Part shown: positions 22,482-31,765 of the stretch, in pieces
Numbering within the stretch: the first letter of the stretch is position 1
Layout: each line of letters starts with the position of its first letter
Assembly: GCA_964641025.1 (NCBI GenBank)
Contig: CAZXJP010000006.1
Coordinates: forward strand, 4,256-68,255
Length of the DNA: 64,000 nt
Direction: 5' to 3'
Source of the DNA: UBA2112 sp964641025
GTDB lineage: Bacteria; Patescibacteriota; Saccharimonadia; Saccharimonadales; Saccharimonadaceae
The notes under the pieces: model-generated
What the model was told of the DNA's origin: nothing
Database searches by the model: none
What the model saw: only the letters and a program-made list of their open reading frames with translations
Program-made: the position numbers and the translations under genes

Positions 22482-24905
22482 ATGAAAGTTAGTCTGAATA
22501 CAATTAGTCAATTAGTCGATTTCGAACTACCGCCAGTCGACGAGCTAATTCGCCACATAAACGAACAACTGGGCGGCGTCGAAGAAGTTATCGATTTGGC
22601 CGGCAAGTATAAAGATGCCAAAATCGTTCGAGTAGTCGAATGCGAAAAGCATAGTGATGCCGACAAATTGAGCGTGTGCAAGATTGACGCAGGTACTGGG
22701 GATTTGATTCAGGTTGTCTGTGGCGCGCCAAACGTACATGCCGACATGTGGGCTGTTTGGCTACCGCCAGAATCTGTCGTGCCAGCAACTTTTGACGACG
22801 ACGAGCCTTTTCGCCTGGCTGTTCGTGATATTCGCGGCGTGACTAGCAATGGTATGTTGGCGGCGCCTGACGAGTTAGCAATCGGTGATGGGCACGATGG
22901 GATATTAGAAATGAGCCCCGACGAAGTAACACAAGGTGATGGCAAAATAGAGGCTGGTGCTAGTTTTGCGAAAGTCTTTGGTCTAGACGATACGGTGATA
23001 GATATCGAAAACAAGATGTTTACGCATCGTCCGGATTGCTTTGGTCAGCTGGGCGTAGCGCGCGAAATCGCAGGAATTTTAGGTAAGGCATTCAAAACTC
23101 CGCCCAAATATTTGGACGACCCCGTGTTCGAAAAAGGAAACGGGCTTCAACTAGAAGTGGTCAATGATGTGCCGGATCAAGTATCGCGGTTCATGGCAAT
23201 GGCGGTTCGCGACGTAACTGTAAAGAGCAGTCCACTGTGGTTACAGTGCGAACTGGTTCGACTGGGCGGCAAACCGATAAATAATATAGTTGACGTGACA
23301 AATTACATAATGCTGATGACGGCACAGCCAGTGCACGCCTATGATTACGATAAGGTGTCGACTGGCAAACTAGGTGTGCGTATGGCGAAAAAGGGCGAAA
23401 CCGTTGCGTTGTTAAATGGTAAAGTCGAGGAACTAAATGATAGTGACATCGTGATAACTGATGGCAAAAAGCCTATCGGCCTGGGTGGCGTAATGGGCGG
23501 TAGCGAAACAGAGGTTAGTGCCGAGACAAAGAATATCATACTAGAATGCGCTAATTTCGACATGTATACTATTCGCCGAACAAGTATGCATCATGGTTTG
23601 TTTACCGACGCGGTGACGCGATTTACAAAGGGTCAATCTCCTCTACAGAATGATCGTGTCATGCAGGACTTGTTGAAATCGGTTGTTATTGTTGCCGGTG
23701 GCGAGCCCGCCAGCGATGTAATAGACGAAATGAATCTGCAGACATTTAGCGAACGTACAGTACACGCGCCACTATCTATAGATGACGATTTTATCAATTG
23801 TCGTCTAGGATTGAAGCTTTCGAACAAAGAGATTAAGGTCTTGTTAGAAAACGTAGAGTTTTCTCATGATGATCTGAATTACGTCGCGCCGTACTGGCGG
23901 ACTGATATCGAGATTGCAGAGGATATTGTCGAAGAAGTAGGGCGCCTGTATGGATTTGATAAATTGCCACAAGAGTTGCCAAAACGTGGTATCACGCCTG
24001 CCGTAGTGCTGCCAGAGCGCGAGCTAAAGACAAACTTACGGGATATATTGTCACGTGCTGGCGCAAATGAGGTGATGACGTATAGTTTTGTGCATAAGAA
24101 TATCCTAGAAAAATCAAACCAACGTATAGACGCCTGCTATCAGCTATCGAATGCGCTAAGCCCAGACTTGCATTATTTGCGGTTATCGGTATTACCGAGT
24201 TTGATGGACAAAATTCACATGAACGCGCGCGCAGGGTATGACAAGTTCGCGATTTTTGAAATAGGCAAAGGCCACGATATAAACGCCGGCACGGATGACC
24301 AAGGCGTTCCACTAGAAGACGAGTTCTTGTCGTTAGCAATGGCGGGTGGTGGTTTTTACGAGGCTAAAGCAATCGTAGAATATCTGGCTGACCAGTTGAA
24401 TCTCAAGTTTGAATACCGCACGCTTACAGGCGGTGCCTTTATGGAGCCAAAGCGTAGCGCGGGAATTGTTGTTGGCGATATAACCATAGGTATTGTAGGC
24501 GAGTTTCGTGCTAGTGTTAGAGGGGCTTTTAAACTACCAGACGTCTCGTCAGGTTTTGAGATAGATTTTTCACAACTAGTGAAGGTATTAAAAACGGCTA
24601 GCGGATCGTACAGACCACTGAGTAAATACCCATACACCGACAGAGATATAACATTTCAGGTTGAAAAGGCCGTACCGTATGGTGACATAGAGAAAGCTGT
24701 TTCCGTGAATCTAGAAGAAAGTGATTTGGAAGCGTCTATAAAACCCATAGGTATTTATCAGCCGGACGGAAGCGATAAAAAGAACGTTACTCTCCGTATA
24801 CGCCTGACGTCCCACGAAAAGACTTTGACTGGGGATGAAGTTGCTGGCGTCATGGCTCAGCTGACTGCGGATGTTTGTGATAAGGTCAACGCGACAGTTA
24901 TTTAA
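22482..24905 (+). CDS. pheT: Phenylalanine-tRNA ligase beta subunit
   Basis: An 807-aa subunit of normal length. It has the N-terminal EMAP/tRNA-binding domain (about 40-150, VECEKHSDADKLSVCKIDAG), then B1/B3-B4 editing region (about 210-390, GLGGVMGGSETEVS), the B5 domain (about 400-480), the class-II-like core and a C-terminal anticodon-binding FDX-ACB domain (RPLSKYPYTDRDITFQVE). The ATG follows the pheS stop directly, so expression depends on coupling. It forms the (alpha-beta)2 enzyme with PheS, including the editing site that removes mischarged Tyr. Confidence 0.97.
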   Translation: MKVSLNTISQLVDFELPPVDELIRHINEQLGGVEEVIDLAGKYKDAKIVRVVECEKHSDADKLSVCKIDAGTGDLIQVVCGAPNVHADMWAVWLPPESVVPATFDDDEPFRLAVRDIRGVTSNGMLAAPDELAIGDGHDGILEMSPDEVTQGDGKIEAGASFAKVFGLDDTVIDIENKMFTHRPDCFGQLGVAREIAGILGKAFKTPPKYLDDPVFEKGNGLQLEVVNDVPDQVSRFMAMAVRDVTVKSSPLWLQCELVRLGGKPINNIVDVTNYIMLMTAQPVHAYDYDKVSTGKLGVRMAKKGETVALLNGKVEELNDSDIVITDGKKPIGLGGVMGGSETEVSAETKNIILECANFDMYTIRRTSMHHGLFTDAVTRFTKGQSPLQNDRVMQDLLKSVVIVAGGEPASDVIDEMNLQTFSERTVHAPLSIDDDFINCRLGLKLSNKEIKVLLENVEFSHDDLNYVAPYWRTDIEIAEDIVEEVGRLYGFDKLPQELPKRGITPAVVLPERELKTNLRDILSRAGANEVMTYSFVHKNILEKSNQRIDACYQLSNALSPDLHYLRLSVLPSLMDKIHMNARAGYDKFAIFEIGKGHDINAGTDDQGVPLEDEFLSLAMAGGGFYEAKAIVEYLADQLNLKFEYRTLTGGAFMEPKRSAGIVVGDITIGIVGEFRASVRGAFKLPDVSSGFEIDFSQLVKVLKTASGSYRPLSKYPYTDRDITFQVEKAVPYGDIEKAVSVNLEESDLEASIKPIGIYQPDGSDKKNVTLRIRLTSHEKTLTGDEVAGVMAQLTADVCDKVNATVI

Positions 24906-24906
24906 A

Positions 24907-25479
24907 CTAGTCGAGTGGCTGACGAATATGCATTAAAGTAGAGTATATCTTTAGCGCCTGTCTAGCGCCATTGATTGCGCGATGCGGGGTTGGTTCGGGC
25001 GTTACGCCGATACCTTTAGATATATTATCCATAGTAAGTTTACTGCAATTGGAATATCGTAGTACCAATCGTCCCATAGTGAATGTATCAACACTATGAG
25101 CATCTAGCTGATGCATAGGCATATCACGATCTACTAGTGCCTTTTCGATGAAGGTTTTATCGAACTGAGGATTATGTCCTACTTGAACTGTGTTGGCCGA
25201 ATATTCACAGTATTCCTCTAGCACGCCGTCTAGCTCTACAGCATCTCGCCAGGCCTCTTCGTCGTAGCCGTTGTACTTTAGGGCATAGGCATCGGCATTC
25301 TCTATATGTTCAGGTCGTACTTTTTTATCTATGGTATGCAATACCCTTAGATCTGGCGTAGTAATGATAGCCCCAAATTCCAGGATTTCATGTTGCCACC
25401 AATTAGCGCCTGTGGTTTCTAAATCGGTGAATGCCAGATTCCGATCGTAAATTGGAATATTATAGTCGTATTGTTCCAT
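24907..25479 (-). CDS. DnaQ-like DEDDh exonuclease family protein
   Basis: A 190-aa RNase T/DnaQ-fold protein. Exo I reads FTDLETTG (Asp18, Glu20) and Exo II VGHNPQFDKTF (Asp near 106). Exo III reads PHRAINGARQAL, where the last acidic residue expected five positions after the His is Gly (GGC; GAC would restore Asp). Metal binding by the fourth carboxylate may therefore be lost, so activity is uncertain. It overlaps no gene and follows the 140-aa protein gene by one base on the same strand, as the last gene of a likely four-gene operon with the ROK kinase and DUF3445 protein. Confidence 0.8.
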   Translation of the reverse strand: MEQYDYNIPIYDRNLAFTDLETTGANWWQHEILEFGAIITTPDLRVLHTIDKKVRPEHIENADAYALKYNGYDEEAWRDAVELDGVLEEYCEYSANTVQVGHNPQFDKTFIEKALVDRDMPMHQLDAHSVDTFTMGRLVLRYSNCSKLTMDNISKGIGVTPEPTPHRAINGARQALKIYSTLMHIRQPLD

Positions 25480-25480
25480 A

Positions 25481-25903
25481 TTATTCCGTAGCTCTTGCTT
25501 CTCGAATTGCTTTTAGGTGTGCTCGTGTATCATCCACCGACAAGGCGGTATTCGCAACCGATATCCCGTCGACCGTAACCAATGTGTCATCCAAGACTTC
25601 GAATATCGGTTTGCCGTCTACGGCTGCTGTTCTGATTTCTTTGCCCACGCCCGCGCCGATAAAGCCACTCTCGAATCGTTGAAATGCAAGAGCGCCACAT
25701 TTACGAACGACAGCCTCGAAGTGAGTCATCGGATTTTCTCCTCGATCTTTCAATGACTGATACGCCGCTTCGTTTTCTGGTGTATTTGGATTTTCAACGG
25801 TAAAACCATTTTCCTCCAGAAGGTCTAGTGATCTTTGTTCGCGCTCGGTTCCATAATCTGTTACATGGTGAGCAAAATAGCATATTTTTTCGTTGCCTGA
25901 CAT
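25481..25903 (-). CDS. Unknown protein with nucleoside-deoxyribosyltransferase-like features
   Basis: A 140-aa cytoplasmic protein. ICYFAHHVTDYGTEREQRS at the start, then LLEENGFTVENPNTPENEAA and GAGVGKEIRTAAVDGKPIFEV, resembles the layout of nucleoside 2-deoxyribosyltransferase/YtoQ-like proteins (start strand, binding-site Glu near GxGVxxEI). This is a resemblance only, and the catalytic residues cannot be confirmed. A GGGAGG site precedes the ATG. It stands between the ROK kinase and the DnaQ-like gene. Confidence 0.6.
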   Translation of the reverse strand: MSGNEKICYFAHHVTDYGTEREQRSLDLLEENGFTVENPNTPENEAAYQSLKDRGENPMTHFEAVVRKCGALAFQRFESGFIGAGVGKEIRTAAVDGKPIFEVLDDTLVTVDGISVANTALSVDDTRAHLKAIREARATE

Positions 25904-25944
25904 ATAGCCTCCCGGTGTTCGCAGTATTAGTAGTATTTTAACAT

Positions 25945-26769
25945 TTATTCTTCGACGTCGGCTAGCGTGTCGTATCTGGGGGCATCACTTGGCCGACTTA
26001 TCTCGTATTTTATCAAGCCAAAGCTACCTACTATACCACTGTCATTGCCAAAGTTACTGACGCCAACGTCGATCTGAGCTAGTCGAGCAAATGATTCCAC
26101 GTAATCCCTGTGTTTGTCGGCCAAACCACCGCCAAATACCATTGCATCTGGTCTAAAGTTTTCGACGTACTTCAACAAATGCGCGCCGAATTTAACGCGT
26201 ACTCTGTGCCACTCGTTGTCGGTGAGCGTTTCGGGAGCGCGTCCGTATTGCTTCTCGATCCCTGCGCCGCAACAGTCAACACCCCATTCGTAAAAGTGTT
26301 CGCGCCAGTTGAGTTTTTCGACATAAGATACCTTACCGTCTTTGTCACGTTCAATAGACGCACCACCCATTCCTGTGCCCCAAATCAAGTAGTGAAAATC
26401 GGACTGTTGATTACCGTAGTATGCTTCGCCGAGTCCCGCGGTAACTGCGTCGTTTTCGAAAAACACAGGACAGTTTAAGGTATCCGATATAGGCTCGGTA
26501 AGAGGCTGGCCGTTCCAAAATGGCAAGTGAATTGCCGACGCGATACGCGTTCTGTCTGGGTTTGGTGTTCCGGGTGTGCCGATTCCGACAGCCTTTATTG
26601 CCTCGCGACCAGCTACTTTTTTTGCGGATTCTACGATAAAGTCCAGATCATTTTCATAATCCATAGAGTTACGTCGCCTGACGGGTTCATCGACATAGTT
26701 TATTGATTCTAGGTCTCGTATTCCCGCTACTCGCGTGTTTGTTCCGCCCATGTCTACAGAGATATACAT
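25945..26769 (-). CDS. ROK-family sugar kinase
   Basis: A 274-aa ROK-family (glucokinase-like) protein. It has the N-terminal ATP-binding phosphate-1 loop DMGGTNTRVAG, the GIGTPGTPNP loop, the catalytic-site phrase FFENDAVTAGLGEA and WGTGMGGASIE. The cysteine-rich zinc site of classical ROK repressors is not present; VDCCGAGIEKQYG appears in its place. It should phosphorylate a hexose or amino sugar. The ATG directly follows the stop of the DUF3445 gene and has an AAGGAGG site within that gene, so the two are co-translated. Confidence 0.82.
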   Translation of the reverse strand: MYISVDMGGTNTRVAGIRDLESINYVDEPVRRRNSMDYENDLDFIVESAKKVAGREAIKAVGIGTPGTPNPDRTRIASAIHLPFWNGQPLTEPISDTLNCPVFFENDAVTAGLGEAYYGNQQSDFHYLIWGTGMGGASIERDKDGKVSYVEKLNWREHFYEWGVDCCGAGIEKQYGRAPETLTDNEWHRVRVKFGAHLLKYVENFRPDAMVFGGGLADKHRDYVESFARLAQIDVGVSNFGNDSGIVGSFGLIKYEISRPSDAPRYDTLADVEE

Positions 26770-27825
26770 TTAATCCTCCTTTTCCAATAGGTATTGTTCC
26801 AACATGCTTTGTAAGTTGATTTTTCGACCCTCAGTTGATTTTAGGGTAGACCGAAGTACGGAGTTGGTCGCGAGTGCCCGTACGAAGTCATCGCCTCGCT
26901 CGCGACGTACGTCTTCCATGCGAAATACATGCGGCTTGATAGTAAAAATCGTGAAATCGTCATATGGCGCGGGTAGGCGGGTCAGGGTTTCGCGTTCACT
27001 CCGCAGGAATAATCGACTGCCTATATCGCGAGCAATCCTTTTGGGTCGAAGGTTACGTTCTAGACTAGGTTCTAGTGCTATGTTTGGCGTGTACTCGACG
27101 AACTGATTGCCTCGCCAAGTTATGCCACTAGGATATTCGTGAAGATGGTCCAGAAATTTATCAACCGTGTCTTTTAGCCTGTACCTATTAGTCCCTGCGG
27201 GTTTGTGATAGCCGTCTACGTTATGATGGATTCTGTCCATGTCGGCACCAATAAAGTCAGTCAGGTTCCAGTTTGTTGGTGTTGCCAAAAATCCCGCGCG
27301 TAATACGTGTTTATCATCTTCGTCACGTTTGACGACACAGATGTCTTCTTGACCCAGCAGGCCACTTATAGCTAGCGGATGCCAATTATCGCGTTCAGGC
27401 CTGATACTGAATTGATCGTCGGTTATTGTGTTTATAATAACCTTGCCAAATTTTCGTTGCGTCTCGATGCGATATTTATCAGGAAAGTGCTTTGCCAGGT
27501 AGTTTGCTTGAAGGGATAATAGTTGTTGTGACGCGGCCCGAACAACGGGGTCATCATCGTCTGTATCCAAAACTCGACACATGTCATCCAAAAATGCTGA
27601 TTTTCTATAGTTTACAACGTCGGATAGTTGCTCGTCTGGCCAAAACCAAGGAGCAAAACGCTGACTTTCAATAGTGGCATCTAGTTTGGTGACGGGAGCC
27701 ATGTTTGGCGCGGGAGCAGTCTCGTTCATTTTCATGACACGTAGGTAATCCCAATTGGTCGACATGACTATGCCTTCCTCGGATGCTGAGGAATATCCCA
27801 GTGGGCAGCCTTGTGACTTTTCCAT
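26770..27825 (-). CDS. DUF3445 / heme-dependent oxidative N-demethylase-like protein
   Basis: A 351-aa protein matching the DUF3445 pattern. The blocks are IINTITDDQFSI, LLGQEDICVVKRD, FLATPTNWNLTDFIGADMD with IHHNVDG, then ITWRGNQFVEY, LFLRSERETLTRLPAPYDD and FTIFTIKPHVF. Characterised members are the heme-binding subunit of dimethylamine N-demethylase (HODM), which uses O2. Here it would act in an organism that also has a quinol oxidase. TACACT (27833-27838) lies 7 nt before the ATG at 27825, choosing that start over one at 27861. The substrate is unknown, and a ferredoxin-type partner is not nearby. Confidence 0.78.
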   Translation of the reverse strand: MEKSQGCPLGYSSASEEGIVMSTNWDYLRVMKMNETAPAPNMAPVTKLDATIESQRFAPWFWPDEQLSDVVNYRKSAFLDDMCRVLDTDDDDPVVRAASQQLLSLQANYLAKHFPDKYRIETQRKFGKVIINTITDDQFSIRPERDNWHPLAISGLLGQEDICVVKRDEDDKHVLRAGFLATPTNWNLTDFIGADMDRIHHNVDGYHKPAGTNRYRLKDTVDKFLDHLHEYPSGITWRGNQFVEYTPNIALEPSLERNLRPKRIARDIGSRLFLRSERETLTRLPAPYDDFTIFTIKPHVFRMEDVRRERGDDFVRALATNSVLRSTLKSTEGRKINLQSMLEQYLLEKED

Positions 27826-27878
27826 TAGAATCAGTGTAGCCCTGTCGAGACAGGGGCGCAAGCATGAGGGTTTAGCGA

Positions 27879-29153
27879 CTAGGCGATTCTATCGGTCGTA
27901 AAAATACGATCCGTGTGTTTGACGGCTTTTGTTGGTCCTGTGACATGCGTAATTGGTGGATTCTTCGATATGTATTCAACGACCTCATCGATTCCATTTC
28001 TAACTTGTTCGATTGTTAGGTCATGGGCGGTTTGCGCGATTATCTTTAAATCTGTTGGTTCAGTGTGTTGATCCAAAGCCTGGGCATAAAAACCCGTACG
28101 AGTATCCTTTGAGTCCATACTTTCTAGTACCCAGCTCTTCGTATTTCCAATAGCAGACGCAATTGATGAATCGGTGTAATCAGCCCCGGGTCGACTTAAG
28201 GCCTCTAGCAACATTTTTCCTGCCTTTCTTGTATTCGATGGAGCTACTTCGGCATTTGCGCCTATAGACCAGGCTAGTGGGGAGTTTGAGTCGTAAAAAT
28301 CCACGCCAGCATCGTAGGCTAGTCCAGTATCACCCCTAAATCTTTTGAAGCAATAATTACTCATTGCTTGCGTTACGGTCTCGAACAATATCTTGTTGTT
28401 TCGAAATCTTTCGACGAATGCTGGATCCAGAGGAGTCGCTACGCGCACCTCGGCGTTATCAACAGCTCCTAGCTCTAGACCGGACGTTGTAGCCTTTGGT
28501 GGTCCCGGATGCTTCACTTCAGTGACGGGGGCTGCCAGGTCGGATAAGTCAAAATAGTTATCTATATGTTCAATTAATTCCTCCATGCGCACATTGCCAA
28601 CAGCAATGATTGCCATGTTTGACGACACATAGTGTTTTTTATAAAACTCTAGGATTTCCGTTCTAGAAAATTCTAATTTATCCGCATAGCCAATAATATC
28701 GCGACCAAATGGTTTGCCAAAGAGCGCATACGTTGACGCCGTTTCGTGGATACTGTTCATTTTTTCGCGGTTTTCTCTCGCTTCTTGGTTGATAAGTTTC
28801 AGTTCGTTCTTTAAGGCTTTCTTTGGTAGCGTTGCTCGGAATAGCATCTCTCCAAGCCTTTGTATGTTCGGCTCGACATAAGGTCCGATACCAAAGTAAC
28901 TAGTATCTTCGTAGGACGTATTCGCGTTATATTCAAGGGCATTTATACCCGTGAAGTTTAATTGTGCTTCTTCGTCTTTAAATAACTCTGTTCCTATGTG
29001 TACGCAATGTTCTAATACGTGTGATAGACCTGCGTTCTTTTCCGTTTCATGCAAACTCCCAACACCCACGCGAGCCGTTATACGTGAGTTTTCCGTGGAT
29101 AAACTATCGACGAAAATTTTTAGTCCTTTGTGCGTTGTTCTCTCTAGCGTCAT
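27879..29153 (-). CDS. M16-family zinc metallopeptidase
   Basis: A 424-aa peptidase of the pitrilysin/processing-peptidase family. The inverted zinc motif HxxEH is in LSHVLEHCVHIGTE (about residue 40) and the distal Glu region in ELKLINQEARENREKMNS (about 118-125). The second half is the inactive-type M16_C domain. It should cut peptides in the cytoplasm or at the envelope; no signal peptide is visible. It lies 5 nt after the gene at 29159-30154 and is probably co-transcribed with it. Confidence 0.88.
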   Translation of the reverse strand: MTLERTTHKGLKIFVDSLSTENSRITARVGVGSLHETEKNAGLSHVLEHCVHIGTELFKDEEAQLNFTGINALEYNANTSYEDTSYFGIGPYVEPNIQRLGEMLFRATLPKKALKNELKLINQEARENREKMNSIHETASTYALFGKPFGRDIIGYADKLEFSRTEILEFYKKHYVSSNMAIIAVGNVRMEELIEHIDNYFDLSDLAAPVTEVKHPGPPKATTSGLELGAVDNAEVRVATPLDPAFVERFRNNKILFETVTQAMSNYCFKRFRGDTGLAYDAGVDFYDSNSPLAWSIGANAEVAPSNTRKAGKMLLEALSRPGADYTDSSIASAIGNTKSWVLESMDSKDTRTGFYAQALDQHTEPTDLKIIAQTAHDLTIEQVRNGIDEVVEYISKNPPITHVTGPTKAVKHTDRIFTTDRIA

Positions 29154-29158
29154 GACGT

Positions 29159-30154
29159 CTAACCTTCAATAGTATTATCTACTAATTTCCAATACTGTCG
29201 CAACGATTCACTATAGCTCTCAACTATTCCATTTTGTATAGATAAGCACCTGGTACAAAAGTCCAGAGTGGACTTTTCGTCTCCGTTGAGCTTCTCTAGG
29301 GCATTGTACATATCGCCTAGTGGCGGATCGGCTTCTTCGGCTGCTTCTGTCTTTTCCTCTATATCGGCAATCTGCCACGTCGTCGCCATGAACGCGGTGG
29401 ACGCTATTGTGCGCATCATGTTGGCCTGGAACTCTTCGTATGGTGCATGAACATACAGTCCCTCGGCGTTGCTAATATCATTGGGCGAGACACTAAAACC
29501 TTGCTGTCGCAACCTGGCCGTTAATGATTCCCTATGCGATGCCCCATATATGACGAACGCATTTGAGTCGTGGTCCTGCATATCTTGAGTGATTATATCC
29601 ACGGCGCTTTCTTCACGTATTTCCACGGCTTGCCATCGGCTATCAACCAAATCCGCCAGATGATCAAAGTACTTTTTGCCATTATCGTATTCCAGTAAAC
29701 CTCTGCCCATAAGCAGTTCGAAATTGTATAGGTCATATAGAAACGATGTCACCGTGTCGAAATCTTTCTGATTGTCTGGGTCTATTCTATGGCTATAATC
29801 GGCGGGTATAATCTGACAGTCTTTTTTTAACAATCCGCTAAAGATACTGTCCTCGTACGAAAAATCCTTATCTTCATAGACGGTGTCATCGTTCCTATAT
29901 AAGTCAACTATTTCTTTTTTTGCTCTTTTATAATCTCGGTCTTTGCCGGTTGATCGAAGATAGCGGCCTAGGTATATAGACAATACGCGTATGTCGTTTT
30001 CTGGCAAAACTTCCAGATTCATAGCTTCAACATATACGACAGATTCCGCGGGTATTATTTCCAGTGTTCTTTGGGCGTCTTTTTCGGACACGTGTCTGTT
30101 ATAGATGGCGTGTATGTCTGTTGGTGATTTTACGCCTTCTGCGCTTTTCGCCAT
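29159..30154 (-). CDS. Unknown 331-aa protein, partner of the M16 peptidase
   Basis: A soluble 331-aa protein. VVYVEAMNLEVL near residue 40 and FVIYGASHRESLTARLRQQG near 200 faintly recall TraB/ChaN-like proteins (E...GxxH), but this is not secure. It carries no signal peptide or membrane helix. A GGAGAG site precedes the ATG and a TAAACT box lies upstream. Operon position suggests that it works with, or is processed by, the M16 peptidase; this is inference. Confidence 0.6.
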   Translation of the reverse strand: MAKSAEGVKSPTDIHAIYNRHVSEKDAQRTLEIIPAESVVYVEAMNLEVLPENDIRVLSIYLGRYLRSTGKDRDYKRAKKEIVDLYRNDDTVYEDKDFSYEDSIFSGLLKKDCQIIPADYSHRIDPDNQKDFDTVTSFLYDLYNFELLMGRGLLEYDNGKKYFDHLADLVDSRWQAVEIREESAVDIITQDMQDHDSNAFVIYGASHRESLTARLRQQGFSVSPNDISNAEGLYVHAPYEEFQANMMRTIASTAFMATTWQIADIEEKTEAAEEADPPLGDMYNALEKLNGDEKSTLDFCTRCLSIQNGIVESYSESLRQYWKLVDNTIEG

Positions 30155-30225
30155 GAACTCTCCGCTTTATTTGTACTAGTTTACTCTGTTATAAAGGTAA
30201 CTACAAACACAAGCGTCAATACTAA

Positions 30226-30272
30226 AGCCCCGCGTCCGACGAGGCGATAGTACCTTGCACGGGAGCGGGGCT
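30226..30272 (-). terminator. GC-rich hairpin after the 138-aa membrane protein gene
   Basis: AGCCCCGC (30226-30233) pairs with GCGGGGCT (30265-30272), closing a 31-nt interior. The minus strand continues with TTTAGT, a short T run. It is a likely, but not strong, terminator. Confidence 0.45.
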
Positions 30273-30276
30273 GGTT

Positions 30277-30693
30277 CTAGTGAAATAGCGCCAAGATTGC
30301 CGAGATGATGAATAGTATCCCGAATCCGGCCCAGACGAACCTCGCCAATCCCCTCCAGAGGGTTCGGCGTTGTTTGAACTCGGTCCTTGGTTGCATCGCG
30401 GTCACGATGAATCCGATGCCTGCCAATATCGCGAGCGGAATCGTGACATATGCTGGCAAGACCGAGTAGTCGTCTGTCAGCGCAACCGGCAAAAACGCCA
30501 CGGCTGCGACAATCGATATCGTCGCGCAGTACGTTTTGCCGTACATGACGTATAGGCGCCGACGCTCTGGCATGGACGAATCTGCTCGTGATCGAGTATG
30601 GTTTCGTGCGCGCATCACGTTGAAATAAATGAACGAACCAAAAACCAACGCCCAGACCAAAATATTCAACGCGACCAAAGTAGTGGACTCCAT
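30277..30693 (-). CDS. Four-helix membrane protein
   Basis: A 138-aa protein with four predicted helices (first LVALNILVWALVFGSFIYF, last GFGILFIISAILALF) and basic cytoplasmic loops. No family is recognised. AAGGTGG lies 6 nt before the ATG. It stands divergent to cyoA across a 140-bp AT-rich region, so it could be related to the oxidase, but the sequence does not show this. Confidence 0.65.
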   Translation of the reverse strand: MESTTLVALNILVWALVFGSFIYFNVMRARNHTRSRADSSMPERRRLYVMYGKTYCATISIVAAVAFLPVALTDDYSVLPAYVTIPLAILAGIGFIVTAMQPRTEFKQRRTLWRGLARFVWAGFGILFIISAILALFH

Positions 30694-30835
30694 AATTCAC
30701 CACCTTTCACTGCATAGAACGAACTACAAAGATATTATTGTAGATTATGTATATAATAGCATAAAATAGCAAAAAAATCAATATACATAACATTTGTGGG
30801 GCAAGCGAACAACATGGTATATTAAAAGCACAAGC

Positions 30836-31765
30836 ATGTCGTGGAAAAAGGGTAGGTCAGTTGTGCCATGGTTAATTGCAGGCGGAGTAACGCTTATTTT
30901 TGGTGTTGCAACGGTTGCAATGACAATCATGCTAGAAGACGCCAACATAGCTGTTCTAAATCCAAAAGGAGCCGTAGCGCAGGCAGAGTATGACCTGATC
31001 GTGCTGACATTGTGGCTGAGCGCGATTGTTGTTATCCCGGTGTTTATAATGCTAGGTGCTTTTGCGTGGCGGTATCGCGAGTCGAACACGAAGGCCAAAT
31101 ATACTCCAAACCACGATAGTGACGTTCGCATAGAGGCTGTGTGGTGGGGTATTCCAATAATCATTATTGGAATATTGAGCGTGATCACCTGGGTAACGAC
31201 TCATCAATTAGATCCATATAAGCCGTTAGTTTCTGATCAAAAAGCCATTCGTGTACAGGTGGTTTCCATGCAGTGGAAATGGTTGTTCCTGTATCCGGAT
31301 TATGAAGTGGCGTCCGTGAATGTATTAAAGATGCCGGTTGGCGTACCGGTGGATTTCGAGATAACCGGAGACGCGCCGATGAGTGCTTTTTGGATTCCAA
31401 ATCTAGGTACTCAGACATACGCAATGAACGGAATGTCGGCCAGGTTAAGTTTGGTCGCGGATGAAGATGGCACCTATCGCGGTAGCAACTCTAATTTAGC
31501 AGGCGAGGGTTATGCGGATATGCATTTCAACGTGGAAACCGCCCGTGACATGGACGAGTTCAAGCAGTGGGCAAAGATGATTCGAGAGGATGACGAGCAT
31601 GAGCATATCGACATGACGGTCTATGAAGAAATGGCCCAGCCAAGTAGGAATGCGATACCTCGATATATGCATCTGCACGACAGAAATATTTATGCTAAAG
31701 TGTTGAATAAGTATATGGACCACGGCTACGGATCATTAGAGGGGTATTATCATTATGACCATTGA
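30836..31765 (+). CDS. cyoA: Cytochrome bo-type ubiquinol oxidase subunit II
   Basis: A 309-aa subunit II. Two N-terminal helices (WLIAGGVTLIFGVATVAMTI and IVLTLWLSAIVVIPVFIML) precede the extracytoplasmic cupredoxin domain (VVSMQWKWLFLYPDY, FWIPNLGTQTYAMNGM). The CuA cysteines and histidines of cytochrome c oxidases are absent, so it belongs to the quinol-oxidising type. No lipobox Cys is seen, unlike E. coli CyoA. An extended -10 (TGGTATATT) ends 12 nt before the ATG at 30836. It overlaps cyoB by 11 nt. Confidence 0.94.
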   Translation: MSWKKGRSVVPWLIAGGVTLIFGVATVAMTIMLEDANIAVLNPKGAVAQAEYDLIVLTLWLSAIVVIPVFIMLGAFAWRYRESNTKAKYTPNHDSDVRIEAVWWGIPIIIIGILSVITWVTTHQLDPYKPLVSDQKAIRVQVVSMQWKWLFLYPDYEVASVNVLKMPVGVPVDFEITGDAPMSAFWIPNLGTQTYAMNGMSARLSLVADEDGTYRGSNSNLAGEGYADMHFNVETARDMDEFKQWAKMIREDDEHEHIDMTVYEEMAQPSRNAIPRYMHLHDRNIYAKVLNKYMDHGYGSLEGYYHYDH

